Assembly (NCBI GenBank): GCA_016793465.1
Contig: JAEUJW010000066.1
Span: forward strand, 151,548 to 215,547
From: Myxococcales bacterium
Lineage (GTDB): Bacteria > Myxococcota > Polyangia > Nannocystales > Nannocystaceae
DNA: 64,000 bases
Direction of reading: 5' to 3'
Part shown: positions 46,711-55,053 of the stretch, piece by piece
Layout of the letters: every line of letters begins with the position of its first letter
Position numbering within the stretch: position 1 is the stretch's first letter
Translations under genes and position numbers: made by a program
The notes under the pieces: generated by a model
Told to the model about the DNA's origin: nothing
Seen by the model: the letters and a program-made list of their open reading frames with translations, nothing else
Database searches by the model: none

Positions 46711-48086
46711 TGCCTCTCAGTGACCTCCGCACCGTCCCCGAACCCGTGCAGCAGACCGCCGAGGTGCTCGCCGGCCTCGACGACGCGTTCATCTCCGGCT
46801 TCGGCCGCCTCTCGAACGCCCACCTCGAGACCCTCGGCGCCCTGCAGCGCTCCTTCCACGGCACGCCGCTCGGCGACGAGCTCGCGACCGCCGTCGCCGG
46901 CCTCTCGCGCTCCGAGTTCGTCGATCGTCACTTCGCCGTGGTCGCCGTCGCCCGCGCCGCGGCCCTCGGCGCCATGCACGACGCCCTGCAGGCCCAGGCC
47001 TGCGCCGCCCTCGGCCGCCCGCGACCTGTCCGCGAGGACATCCCGCCGGCCGCCGCCCAGGCCCCGCCGCCGAAGGCCGCCGTCCTGCTCGAGAGCACCC
47101 GCCAGTGGCTGATGGAGCTGGCGATCGCCGGCTTCGCCAACCTCGAGGTCGACAGCCTGCTGCCGTTCCAGTCGACGCTCGACGCGATCCTCGAGGAGCC
47201 CGCGCTGATCCGCGTCGCGGCCCTCCTCACCGGCTTCCTCGACGAGCTGCTGGCGATGTTCCCCGCGCACGGCTCGCCGGAGATCCCCCGGCAGCGCTGG
47301 GTCGACCTGTGGTCGCGCGCCATGGTCCTCGCGCTCGCGCCGAAGGCCGCCGGCCCCACCCGCCCGGCCAGCGGCGTGCTCGCGATCCTCGCCACCGACC
47401 TGCGCCAGCACAGCAACGTCGTCAGCCTCGTCGCGCACGGCGTGCTGCGCGAGGCGAGCGGCCCGCGCCTCGTCCGCACCAGCCTCGCCGCGTTCAAGGT
47501 CGACGTGCTCGAGGGCGAGGACGTCGCCGCCCGCCTCGCCACCCTCGGCGACAAGCTGCTCACAGCCCTCAGCGCCGGCCAGGCGCTGAAGATCGACGGC
47601 ATGCCGCTGACCGCCGACGGCGACCTGATCTGGAACGACGCCAGGGCCAGCCTCGACGCCAAAATCAAGCCGATCGAGGTCGCCGCGACGGTGCTCGCCA
47701 GCCCACCCGCCAACCGCCCCGGCTACGAGCCCGACGCGCGCCACCCGGCCCTGCTCGAGGAGCTCGTCTACCTCGCCGGCAACGACGCCACGATTATTAA
47801 AGAGAACAACCGCTCGACCCTCGCCAAGCTCCCGGTCGACCTCGTGCGCTGGCCCGACAGCGACGACATCGCCCCCGACGACCTCGCCAAGACCAAGGCC
47901 GTGGTCGCCATCTTGCGCTTCGACGGCGGCGCCTGGTCGCTGCAGCCCGTCGCCATCGACAACGGCAAGCCCGTCCCGCGCATGGTCGGCACCGGCCTCA
48001 GCGAAGCCCGCAAGAAGGCCAAGTCGAGCAACAACCTGGCGATCCTTCAGGAGCGGGCGGGCAAGCTGCTCCGCAAGAAGAGCTGA
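46710..48086 (+). CDS. helical protein of unknown function in MoxR/VWA operon, 458 aa
   Basis: The protein is largely alpha-helical, with helices such as LLESTRQWLMELAIAGFANL and LIRVAALLTGFLDELLAMF. A mixed alpha/beta C-terminal part (VVAILRFDGGAWSLQPVAIDN) ends in a Lys-rich tail. No signal peptide, membrane segment or catalytic motif is seen and I do not recognise the family. In gene order it occupies the place between the SWIM-like finger and the VWA protein. One copy of the CTGTC palindrome lies at 47026. Confidence 0.75.
   Translation: MPLSDLRTVPEPVQQTAEVLAGLDDAFISGFGRLSNAHLETLGALQRSFHGTPLGDELATAVAGLSRSEFVDRHFAVVAVARAAALGAMHDALQAQACAALGRPRPVREDIPPAAAQAPPPKAAVLLESTRQWLMELAIAGFANLEVDSLLPFQSTLDAILEEPALIRVAALLTGFLDELLAMFPAHGSPEIPRQRWVDLWSRAMVLALAPKAAGPTRPASGVLAILATDLRQHSNVVSLVAHGVLREASGPRLVRTSLAAFKVDVLEGEDVAARLATLGDKLLTALSAGQALKIDGMPLTADGDLIWNDARASLDAKIKPIEVAATVLASPPANRPGYEPDARHPALLEELVYLAGNDATIIKENNRSTLAKLPVDLVRWPDSDDIAPDDLAKTKAVVAILRFDGGAWSLQPVAIDNGKPVPRMVGTGLSEARKKAKSSNNLAILQERAGKLLRKKS
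47026..47041. repeat. dispersed palindrome CTGTC-N6-GACAG, one mismatch
   Basis: CTGTCCGCGAGGACAT lies in frame inside the unknown helical protein gene; the last base departs from the palindrome. It encodes PVRED in an Ala/Pro linker. Confidence 0.45.
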
Positions 48087-48091
48087 CCACC

Positions 48092-49498
48092 ATGCGCCCC
48101 GACAGCAACGACCCGGCCCTGCTACAGCGGACCCGTCAGGGCCTGTACTGGCGGCTCGTCTCGGCCCTCTTCGATCAAGGCGACGCCGCCCAGAACCTCG
48201 AGAACCTCGCCAAGTCGCTGGCCAAGGTCGCCGACGTCCCGCCCGAGCTGCTCGACCCCAAGATCTCGATCGAGCTCCTGGTCCACAAGTTCCCAAAGCT
48301 GCGCCCCGACTTCTCGCGCCCGCTGCCAGGCTTCGAACCCGAAGAAGCCCCGCCCTCGGTCGAGCCCACCGACCTGCAAGGCACCGTCCAGCGCGCCCTC
48401 GTCGTCAGCAAACTTTTATTAAACGCGTTCGGCCCCAACACCCAGGGCTCGGTCACGGCCCAGCAGTACGGCGCGTGGGCCAAGGACGTCGAGTGGCTGG
48501 AGGGCGCATTGGGCCTGCCTCCGGGCTCGCTGCGCACCCCCGGCAGCGGCCACAGCCAGTCCGGCGGCGCTCCGAGCGGCGGAGGCGGCGTGGCCTCGCG
48601 CCCGCCGATCGGCGACGACGAGCTGCGCGCGGGTCTCTCGGTCCTCGAGGCCGACATGATCCACCGCATGGACCTGCGCGAGGTCTTAAAAGATCCCGCG
48701 CTGGCCGAGCGCCTCACCCCCTCGATGGCCCTGGTCGAGCAGCTCCTGTGGGACAAGGGCAACCTCACCGGCCCCGCGCTCGCCAACGCCAAGAAGCTGA
48801 TCGCCCGGTTCGTCGAGGACCTCGCCAAAGTTTTGCGATTGCAGATGCGCCAGGCCATGTCGCGCGTGCAGGACAAGCGCATCCCGCCGCGGCGGATCTT
48901 CCGCAACCTCGACATGAAGCGGACGATCTGGAAGAACCTGACCAACTGGGACCCCAAGGAGCGCCGCCTCTACGTCGACCGCCTGTTCTTCCGCCACGCC
49001 GGCAAGAAGTCGCTGCCGACCAAGCTCATCATCGTCGTCGACCAGTCGGGCTCGATGACCTCGGCGATGGTCCAGACCACCATCCTCGCCTCGATCTTCG
49101 CCGGCCTCCCCAACGTCGACGTCGCCCTGATCGCCTTCGACACCCGCGTCATCGACCTCACCCCCTACGTGCACGACCCGGTCGAGACCCTGCTGCGCAC
49201 CAAGCTCGGCGGCGGCAACGACATGCGGCTCGCGCTCGACACCGCGGCCCCGTACATCCAGTCGCCGCGGCACACCGCCGTGGTCGTCATCTCCGACTTT
49301 TATGACTGGAGCGACTTCTTCTCGGTCCTGCGCCAGTGGAAGGAGTCGGGCGTGCACCTCATCCCGGTCGGGTCGCTGCACACGACCGGCTACTTCTCGG
49401 TCAACCCCGAGTACCGCGACAAATTCAAAGAGCTCGGCGCGCCGATCCTCCACGGCAGCCCCAAGAAGCTGATCGAGCAGATCAAGAAGGTGATGTAG
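48092..49498 (+). CDS. VWA-domain (CoxE-like) protein, 468 aa
   Basis: The N-terminal half is helical with a Gly/Ser linker near residue 150 (GHSQSGGAPSGGGG). The von Willebrand A domain begins about residue 312 with the MIDAS motif DQSGSM (D317, S319, S321), continues through FAGLPNVDVALIAFDTR and RTKLGGGNDM, and ends with VVVISDFYDW. A metal-dependent adhesion site is therefore intact. VWA proteins of this type partner with MoxR ATPases, whose gene follows 5 nt later. It is cytoplasmic (no signal peptide). Confidence 0.9.
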   Translation: MRPDSNDPALLQRTRQGLYWRLVSALFDQGDAAQNLENLAKSLAKVADVPPELLDPKISIELLVHKFPKLRPDFSRPLPGFEPEEAPPSVEPTDLQGTVQRALVVSKLLLNAFGPNTQGSVTAQQYGAWAKDVEWLEGALGLPPGSLRTPGSGHSQSGGAPSGGGGVASRPPIGDDELRAGLSVLEADMIHRMDLREVLKDPALAERLTPSMALVEQLLWDKGNLTGPALANAKKLIARFVEDLAKVLRLQMRQAMSRVQDKRIPPRRIFRNLDMKRTIWKNLTNWDPKERRLYVDRLFFRHAGKKSLPTKLIIVVDQSGSMTSAMVQTTILASIFAGLPNVDVALIAFDTRVIDLTPYVHDPVETLLRTKLGGGNDMRLALDTAAPYIQSPRHTAVVVISDFYDWSDFFSVLRQWKESGVHLIPVGSLHTTGYFSVNPEYRDKFKELGAPILHGSPKKLIEQIKKVM

Positions 49499-49503
49499 CC
49501 GCG

Positions 49504-50766
49504 ATGGCCAAGAAGACCACGTCCGAGACCACCCCCGCCGCCGCCCCGGCCGCTGCCGCGACCACCGCGGCCGCCTCGACCACCGCCGCCGGCAGCGAGA
49601 CCAAGCTGCGCATGCCGGCCGAGGAGAAGTACAAAGACGAGCTCGCCTACCTCGCCGGCGTCGACCAGGACCACAAGCCGTTCGCCTGGAGGCTCTCGCC
49701 GCGGATGATCCGCACCTTCATCCTCGGCGCCGGCCCGACCGACAAGTTCGACCGCCCGATCGCCCAGAAGTTCTTCGGCGACGCCTCGCTGGTCGAGCGC
49801 GCCATCGTCACCCTCGCGTCGGACCGCGGCCTGCTGCTGATCGGCGACCCCGGCACCGGCAAGAGCTGGCTCGCCGAGCTGCTCGCCGCCGCGATCTCCG
49901 GCAACTCGACGCACGTCGTCCAGGGCACCGCCGGCACCACCGAGGACCACATCAAGTACTCGTGGAACGTGGCCATGGTGATCGCCAGCGGTCAGTCGAA
50001 GGACTCGATGATCAGCTCGCCGATCATGACCGCGATGATGCGCGGCGAGATGGGCCGCTTCGAGGAGCTGACCCGCTGCTCCTCCGACGTCCAGGACGCG
50101 CTGATCTCGATCCTCTCGGAGAAGTACATCACCATCCCCGAGCTCCACGGCGAGCACAACGTCGTCTACGCCAAGCCCGGCTTCAACATGATCGCCACGG
50201 CCAACAGCCGCGACCGCGGCGTCAACGAGCTGTCGACCGCCCTTAAACGCCGCTTCAACTTCGTGACGATCCCCATCGTCACCAACAAGAAGTCGGAGAA
50301 GGAGATCGTCCTGTTCCGTACGCGCGAGCTCATGGCCCGCCACACCATCAGCATGGACCTCCCGCCGACCATGCTCGACATCCTCCTGCAGACCTTCGCC
50401 GACCTGCGCGAGACCATGGCCAACGCCTCGGGCGAGGACGCACGCCTCGAGTCCTCGCTGTCGACCGCCGAGCAGATCGGCGTGCTCGAGGACGCCCTGC
50501 TGCACGGCAACTTCTTCGGCGACCGCACTCTTAAACCCGACACCCTGGCCCGCTCGCTCGTCGGCTCGCTCGTCCGCCGCGTCCCCGAGGACGTCTCGAT
50601 TTTAAATAAATTCTGGCACGCGGGCGCCGGCGACGACACCAAGCCCAAGCGCCGCAAGGCCGGCGACGACAAGGACGCTAAACCCGAACCCGCCGGCTCC
50701 GGCCGCGGCCCCGAGTGGGAGTCGTTCGTCGCCGGCGGCAAGCAGGCCCTCTCCTCCTTCAAGTAA
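49504..50766 (+). CDS. MoxR-family AAA+ ATPase, 420 aa
   Basis: After a disordered Ala/Thr tail (first 30 residues) comes the AAA+ core: Walker A GDPGTGKS (114-121). The Walker B/E region is FEELTRCSSDVQDAL, somewhat divergent from the usual DEINR. Sensor 1 is MIATANSRDRG, and the arginine-finger region is LSTALKRRFNFVTI. The C-terminal lid is helical, with a Lys/Glu-rich end. MoxR ATPases act as metal-insertion or remodelling chaperones with a VWA partner, as here. The start at ATG 49504 lies 5 nt after the VWA stop. Confidence 0.92.
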   Translation: MAKKTTSETTPAAAPAAAATTAAASTTAAGSETKLRMPAEEKYKDELAYLAGVDQDHKPFAWRLSPRMIRTFILGAGPTDKFDRPIAQKFFGDASLVERAIVTLASDRGLLLIGDPGTGKSWLAELLAAAISGNSTHVVQGTAGTTEDHIKYSWNVAMVIASGQSKDSMISSPIMTAMMRGEMGRFEELTRCSSDVQDALISILSEKYITIPELHGEHNVVYAKPGFNMIATANSRDRGVNELSTALKRRFNFVTIPIVTNKKSEKEIVLFRTRELMARHTISMDLPPTMLDILLQTFADLRETMANASGEDARLESSLSTAEQIGVLEDALLHGNFFGDRTLKPDTLARSLVGSLVRRVPEDVSILNKFWHAGAGDDTKPKRRKAGDDKDAKPEPAGSGRGPEWESFVAGGKQALSSFK

Positions 50767-50775
50767 GGACCCGCG

Positions 50776-53700
50776 GTGACCGCCCTCGACTCCGCCCTGA
50801 AGGACCCCGCGCTCGCGGCCCTGCGCACCCAGCTGGAGGCCGCCGCCGCCGCGTTCGTCGGCGACTCGGCCCACCTCGGCGCGCTCCTGCGGGCCATGGT
50901 CGAGGACGTCACGCGCGCCACCAGCGAGCCCGTCGAGGTCTTCCCGGTCAAGCACCACTCGCCGTCCTCCGCGCTGCACATGGTCCAGCGCCTCAGAGCC
51001 CGCCCGCCGAAGGTCATCTTCATGGAGGGCTGCGAGGATCTGAACGCCGCGCTCGCCGGCCTGCAGCACTGCCGCTTCCCGGTCGCGCTGCAGGCCTACG
51101 CGCCCGAGGCCCCGGCCTTCCCGGTCGAGTGGACCCCGCTAAACTGCGTGCTGCCGCTGACCGAGTTCAGCGCCGAGTACCAGGCGATCGCCCACAGCCT
51201 GCAGCACGCCGACACCAGGCTCGTGTTCGTCGACCGCTCGGTCGACCACGTGTTCCAGTGGATGCCGCGCGGCGGCCCGCCCCCGGGCTCCGAGGCCAGC
51301 GAGGCCGACCCCGGCGAGCCCCCGCCGGAGACCAGCGAGGGCGAAGAGGAGTCGGGCAGCGGCGACACCACCAACCTCCACGGCGGCGCGATCGGCCTGC
51401 AGATCGGCGCGACCCAGCCCACCTTCGGCGAGTTCGTCGACGTGCTGCTGCGCAACGCCCGGGTGCGCCACTACAGCGAGTGGTGGACGCAGTACGTCGA
51501 GGGCCCGACCCTCTCCGCCGACTACGCCACCTACCGCCAAGTGTTCTTCCTCGTCGGCTCGCTGCTGCGCCGCATCGGCATCACCGAGCGCGACCGCACC
51601 GCCGACGTCGAGCGCGAGCGCTACATGTGGCAGCGCATCCGCGAATATTTAAAGGAGCACAAGATCGACCCGAAGGACGCCATGTACGTGTGCGGGGCGA
51701 TCCACGCCGTCAGCCCGATCCCCGAGTTCGGCAGCAAGGGCGGGTCGGACTGGAAGATCCCCCCGCGCACCGACAGCAAGTGGTTCTACGGCGTCGTGCC
51801 CTCCTCGTACTCGGCGATCGAGCACCAGTTCGACATGCCCGCCGGCGAGATCTCGATCGCGCAGTCGATGTGGGAGAAGGGCCTCGCCAGCCTCAACATC
51901 ACGCCCTATCGCATCACCGCGGAGAAGGTCGCGAAGGCCGGCGTCACCGTCCGCAAACCCGTCGCGACAGCCACGCCCCCGACCATCGCCGCGACCGACG
52001 CCGGCCTGCGCGCCTTCCTCACCCGCCCGCCCGAGTTCATCGCCGCCGACGACGAGCAGCTCATGCGCTGGTGCATCGAGATCGTCCAGCTCGCGCGCAA
52101 GCACGGCTACGGCGCCTCGACGGCCGACACCATCGCGATCCTCCACACCTCCAACCTGCTGGCCCGCCTGCGCGACCGCCCGCACCCCTCGCCGTACGAC
52201 TTCCAGGACGCCGCGATCACCTGCCTCGAGAAGGACCGCGTGCCCGGACGGCGCAACGTCCAGCGCCTGTGCCAGATCCTGCTCGGCGGCGACCGCCTCG
52301 GCCGCGTCGGCTACGAGTCGCTGCCGCCGCTCGCCAAGGACGTCTACGACCGCCTCGCCGTGCTCGGCATCGACTTGAAGTCGAGCCGGATCCAGCGCGC
52401 CCTCATGGACATCCAGGGCCGCCCCGAGCTCGGCCCCGTGTCCGACCTGCTATGGCGCCTCAAATACCTCGGCGCCGCCGTCCGCCCGATCATGGGCGAG
52501 CGCACCCTCGGCCACAAACCCAAGCAGGAGTCGTGGGACATCGAGATCGGCAAGTCGCAAGGCTCGCTGATCCAGATCGGCTACGAGGGTTTGACAATTG
52601 AAGCCGTCCTCGAGAAGCGCCTGAAGACCAAGGCCTTCGACCCGACCGCCCGCGCCTCGAAGGCGCTCGAGGCCGCCGAGGACAGCGTGCTCTACCTCCG
52701 CAGCGGCCGCCTCACCCGCGAGCTCGGCCTCCGCGCCACCGAGCTGCTGCGCCAGGAGACCGACGCCGCCGACGCCCCCGACATCTTCCAGCGCGTCCGC
52801 GGCCTCGTGCACTACTACCGCACGATCGGCCTGCCCGAGTGGATCCAGGACTTCGTGTCCACCGGCTACCGCCACTACGCGACCCTGCTCCCGACCGCCT
52901 TCAGCGACCGCGGCACCACGCCGCGCCAGCTCGCCGCGATGTTGGCCTTCATCTTCACGCAAGAGGCCCTCGCCTTCGCCATGGGCTGTGAGCGCAGCCA
53001 GCTGCTCATCGCCGTCGGCCACGCCGAGCCCGAGGACCCGCCGAAGATCGCCCTACACTGGGCCGCCCAGTGGATCCTCGGCCAGCGCGACGAGGCCGCG
53101 ATCCGCGACGACTTCATGCACCTGCTCACCAGCCCGCTGCTGCTCCCGGCCTTCCCGGAGTACATGGCCGGCTTCCTGCTCGCCCTCGAGTTCACGCCGA
53201 GGATCTCCCGCCTCGCCGTCGAGTTCCTCAGCCGCGCCTTCGCCCTGCTGCCCGACGAGGTCCTGGTCCCCTGGCTGCCCAAGCTGGTCGTCACCCTGCG
53301 CCCGCTCGGCAGCGGCCTCATGCAGACTTTAATTAAAGAGGCGGGGCTCGCGTTCCCGAAGGACATCGCCGCGCTGCCGAGGCACGAGTTCGCGTGGGAG
53401 CGCAGCGTCCCCGTCGCTCCTCCGCCCGCTCCCGCCGCGGCTCCGACCGCCGCTCCCGCCGCGCCGACGCCCGCGCGTGCACCCGCGATCGAACGCTCCC
53501 CGCGCGAGCAGGCGGTCGCCGGCCTGCTGCGCGCCGAGCCGGCCGCCCTCGACGCCCTCGCCGCCCGCCTCGGCCTCGCCGCCACCTGGGCCCCCGAAGG
53601 CGCGAGCGCCGAGCCCGAACCCGCCGCCCCGACCGCGACGAGCGCCGCTCCTGCCCCGGCCTCCGTCGTCGCCGCCACACCGCACGCGGCCGCCCCGGCC

Positions 53701-53778
53701 TCACCGCTCGCGGCCTTGCTCGCCGCTCACCCCGAGCCGCTCACCGCGCTCGCGGCCCGCCTGCGCGCGATGGCCTGA
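50776..53778 (+). CDS. DUF5682-like protein, 1000 aa
   Basis: The N-terminal region carries VFPVKHHSPSSALHMVQRL (HHSP at 60-63), VIFMEGCEDLNAALAG (E84), LQAYAPEAPAFPVEWTP, LPLTEFSAEYQAI and VFVDRSVDHVFQW. This matches my memory of DUF5682 proteins found beside MoxR/VWA genes. An acidic Pro/Glu linker (about 170-198) and a long helical remainder follow, then an Ala/Pro-rich linker (about 878-910) and a short helical end. His and Glu in the N-terminal motifs could form a hydrolase-like site, but no activity is established. GTG start 9 nt after the MoxR stop. The last codons and stop are part of an 81-bp direct duplication. Confidence 0.82.
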   Translation: MTALDSALKDPALAALRTQLEAAAAAFVGDSAHLGALLRAMVEDVTRATSEPVEVFPVKHHSPSSALHMVQRLRARPPKVIFMEGCEDLNAALAGLQHCRFPVALQAYAPEAPAFPVEWTPLNCVLPLTEFSAEYQAIAHSLQHADTRLVFVDRSVDHVFQWMPRGGPPPGSEASEADPGEPPPETSEGEEESGSGDTTNLHGGAIGLQIGATQPTFGEFVDVLLRNARVRHYSEWWTQYVEGPTLSADYATYRQVFFLVGSLLRRIGITERDRTADVERERYMWQRIREYLKEHKIDPKDAMYVCGAIHAVSPIPEFGSKGGSDWKIPPRTDSKWFYGVVPSSYSAIEHQFDMPAGEISIAQSMWEKGLASLNITPYRITAEKVAKAGVTVRKPVATATPPTIAATDAGLRAFLTRPPEFIAADDEQLMRWCIEIVQLARKHGYGASTADTIAILHTSNLLARLRDRPHPSPYDFQDAAITCLEKDRVPGRRNVQRLCQILLGGDRLGRVGYESLPPLAKDVYDRLAVLGIDLKSSRIQRALMDIQGRPELGPVSDLLWRLKYLGAAVRPIMGERTLGHKPKQESWDIEIGKSQGSLIQIGYEGLTIEAVLEKRLKTKAFDPTARASKALEAAEDSVLYLRSGRLTRELGLRATELLRQETDAADAPDIFQRVRGLVHYYRTIGLPEWIQDFVSTGYRHYATLLPTAFSDRGTTPRQLAAMLAFIFTQEALAFAMGCERSQLLIAVGHAEPEDPPKIALHWAAQWILGQRDEAAIRDDFMHLLTSPLLLPAFPEYMAGFLLALEFTPRISRLAVEFLSRAFALLPDEVLVPWLPKLVVTLRPLGSGLMQTLIKEAGLAFPKDIAALPRHEFAWERSVPVAPPPAPAAAPTAAPAAPTPARAPAIERSPREQAVAGLLRAEPAALDALAARLGLAATWAPEGASAEPEPAAPTATSAAPAPASVVAATPHAAAPASPLAALLAAHPEPLTALAARLRAMA

Positions 53779-53867
53779 CACCGCCCCACCGCTCGCGGCC
53801 TTGCTCGCCGCTCACCCCGAGCCGCTCACCGCGCTCGCGGCCCGCCTGCGCGCGATGGCCTGACACC
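53702..53867. repeat. 81-bp perfect direct duplication, period 85, spanning a stop codon
   Basis: Bases 53702-53782 recur exactly at 53787-53867, four bp apart. The first copy encodes the last 25 residues of the DUF5682-like protein (SPLAALLAAHPEPL and onward) and its stop. The second copy is untranslated relic sequence between this gene and the MBL-fold gene. Perfect identity implies a recent event. A CTGTC palindrome (53870-53885) lies directly next to it. Confidence 0.95.
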
Positions 53868-53869
53868 AC

Positions 53870-53885
53870 CTGTCCCCGAGGACAG
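53870..53885. repeat. dispersed palindrome CTGTC-N6-GACAG
   Basis: CTGTCCCCGAGGACAG is intergenic, immediately after the 81-bp duplication and 38 bp before the MBL-fold gene. It could serve as a terminator stem for the MoxR/VWA operon. Confidence 0.6.
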
Positions 53886-53922
53886 GATGACGCCGCGCCT
53901 CGCCGTGGTACAAGCGATCCCC

Positions 53923-55053
53923 ATGACGACCGCGACCCTCGAGCCGCGCGGCACCACTGCGTCCGATCTAAAAATTCTCGGCTTCCGCGACATCCCCGAC
54001 CTCGACGACGGCTGGCGAGAGCCGCGCCCCGGCCCGCGGCTCGCCGACCTGCGCGAGCGCGCCGGCGGCTTCGCCCGCGCCTTCCGCCAGGCCGGCGTGG
54101 TCCGCGGCATCCGCACGATCGACCTGCTGCCGTTCCCGTACCCGGTCGCCTTCGGCTTCTGGCAGGCCGCGCCCACCAGGGCCAAGTACCTGCTGATGCG
54201 CAACCGCATGAACCTGATCGAGTTCCTCGACTGGGACGGCCGCGCCCGCACCCTGCTGGTCAACCCGACCGAGGCCGACCTGTCCGCGAGGGCAGGTTTC
54301 TTCGACCAGGCCCGCCGCGAGCTGCTCCCGTTCGTCCCGGCCGACGTCGTCAAGCTCGCCGCCGACCCGGTCACCCGCCTGCGCCGCCTCGGCGTCGACC
54401 CGGCGCGCATCGACTACGTCACCTTCGATCACCTCCACGTCCAGGACCTGCGCCGCGGCCTCGTCGGCGAGCGCGGCGGCGCGCCGCTCTATCCGCAGGC
54501 CAGGCTGCTGGTCAACCGCCGCGAGCTCGAGAGCCTCCGCGAGATCCACCCGCTCCAGCGCCCGTGGTGGATCCCCGAGGCCCTCGACGGCGTGCCCGAC
54601 GACCGCATCATCGCCCTCGAGGGCTCCGCCTGGCTCGGCCCCGGCCTCGCGCTGGTGTGGACCCCCGGGCACACCCTCGGCAACCACTCGATCGTCTTCA
54701 ACGCCCCCGGCCGCGGCGTCTACGCCGTGTCCGAGAACGCGATCGCCCCCGAGTGTTACACGCCCGAGGCCTCCGGCCTGCGCAGCCTCCGCGAGCACCG
54801 CCGCAAGTACGGCGCCGAGGTCGTGCTCAACGGCAACGCCCTCGAGAGCGCCATGTCGCAGTACACCTCGATGATCGTCGAGAAGACCCTCGTCGACCGC
54901 GGCGCCCCCGGCGGCGAGGTCCCCAACATCCTCTGCTCCTCGCCCTGGATCCGCTCCCCGCTCGCGTGGGGCATCGGCCCCAGGTACGTCACCCCCGGCG
55001 TCGACGCCGGCGTGCTCGCCCACAGCCTGCCCCAAAGGACAGCCGCACCGTGA
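53923..55053 (+). CDS. metallo-beta-lactamase-fold protein with altered metal motif, 376 aa
   Basis: The MBL fold is suggested by VDYVTFDHLHVQDLRRG-type motif 2 (read at about residue 165-180), LLVNRRELESL, LVWTPGHTLGNHSIVFN (motif 3, His) and VYAVSENAIAPE. Motif 2 is HLHVQD rather than HxHxDH, so one metal site is degenerate or the register is shifted. The N-terminal 120 residues are additional. It may be a lactonase-like hydrolase; activity is uncertain. The start at ATG 53923 has TACAAG 8 nt upstream. Its stop overlaps the start of the next gene (GTGA), indicating co-translation with the alpha/beta hydrolase. One CTGTC palindrome lies at 54280, and another near its end. Confidence 0.75.
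   Translation: MTTATLEPRGTTASDLKILGFRDIPDLDDGWREPRPGPRLADLRERAGGFARAFRQAGVVRGIRTIDLLPFPYPVAFGFWQAAPTRAKYLLMRNRMNLIEFLDWDGRARTLLVNPTEADLSARAGFFDQARRELLPFVPADVVKLAADPVTRLRRLGVDPARIDYVTFDHLHVQDLRRGLVGERGGAPLYPQARLLVNRRELESLREIHPLQRPWWIPEALDGVPDDRIIALEGSAWLGPGLALVWTPGHTLGNHSIVFNAPGRGVYAVSENAIAPECYTPEASGLRSLREHRRKYGAEVVLNGNALESAMSQYTSMIVEKTLVDRGAPGGEVPNILCSSPWIRSPLAWGIGPRYVTPGVDAGVLAHSLPQRTAAP
54280..54295. repeat. dispersed palindrome CTGTC-N6-GACAG, one mismatch
   Basis: CTGTCCGCGAGGGCAG lies in frame in the MBL-fold gene, encoding LSARAG. Confidence 0.45.
55027..55042. repeat. dispersed palindrome CTGTC-N6-GACAG, one mismatch
   Basis: CTGCCCCAAAGGACAG lies at the 3' end of the MBL-fold gene, eight bp before the start codon of the hydrolase gene. 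Confidence 0.4.

Noticed and set aside
53477..53863. Separate small gene overlapping the 3' end of the DUF5682-like gene
   Set aside because: Its C-terminus merely repeats the duplicated codons in another frame context; the rest is Ala/Pro/Ser shadow.
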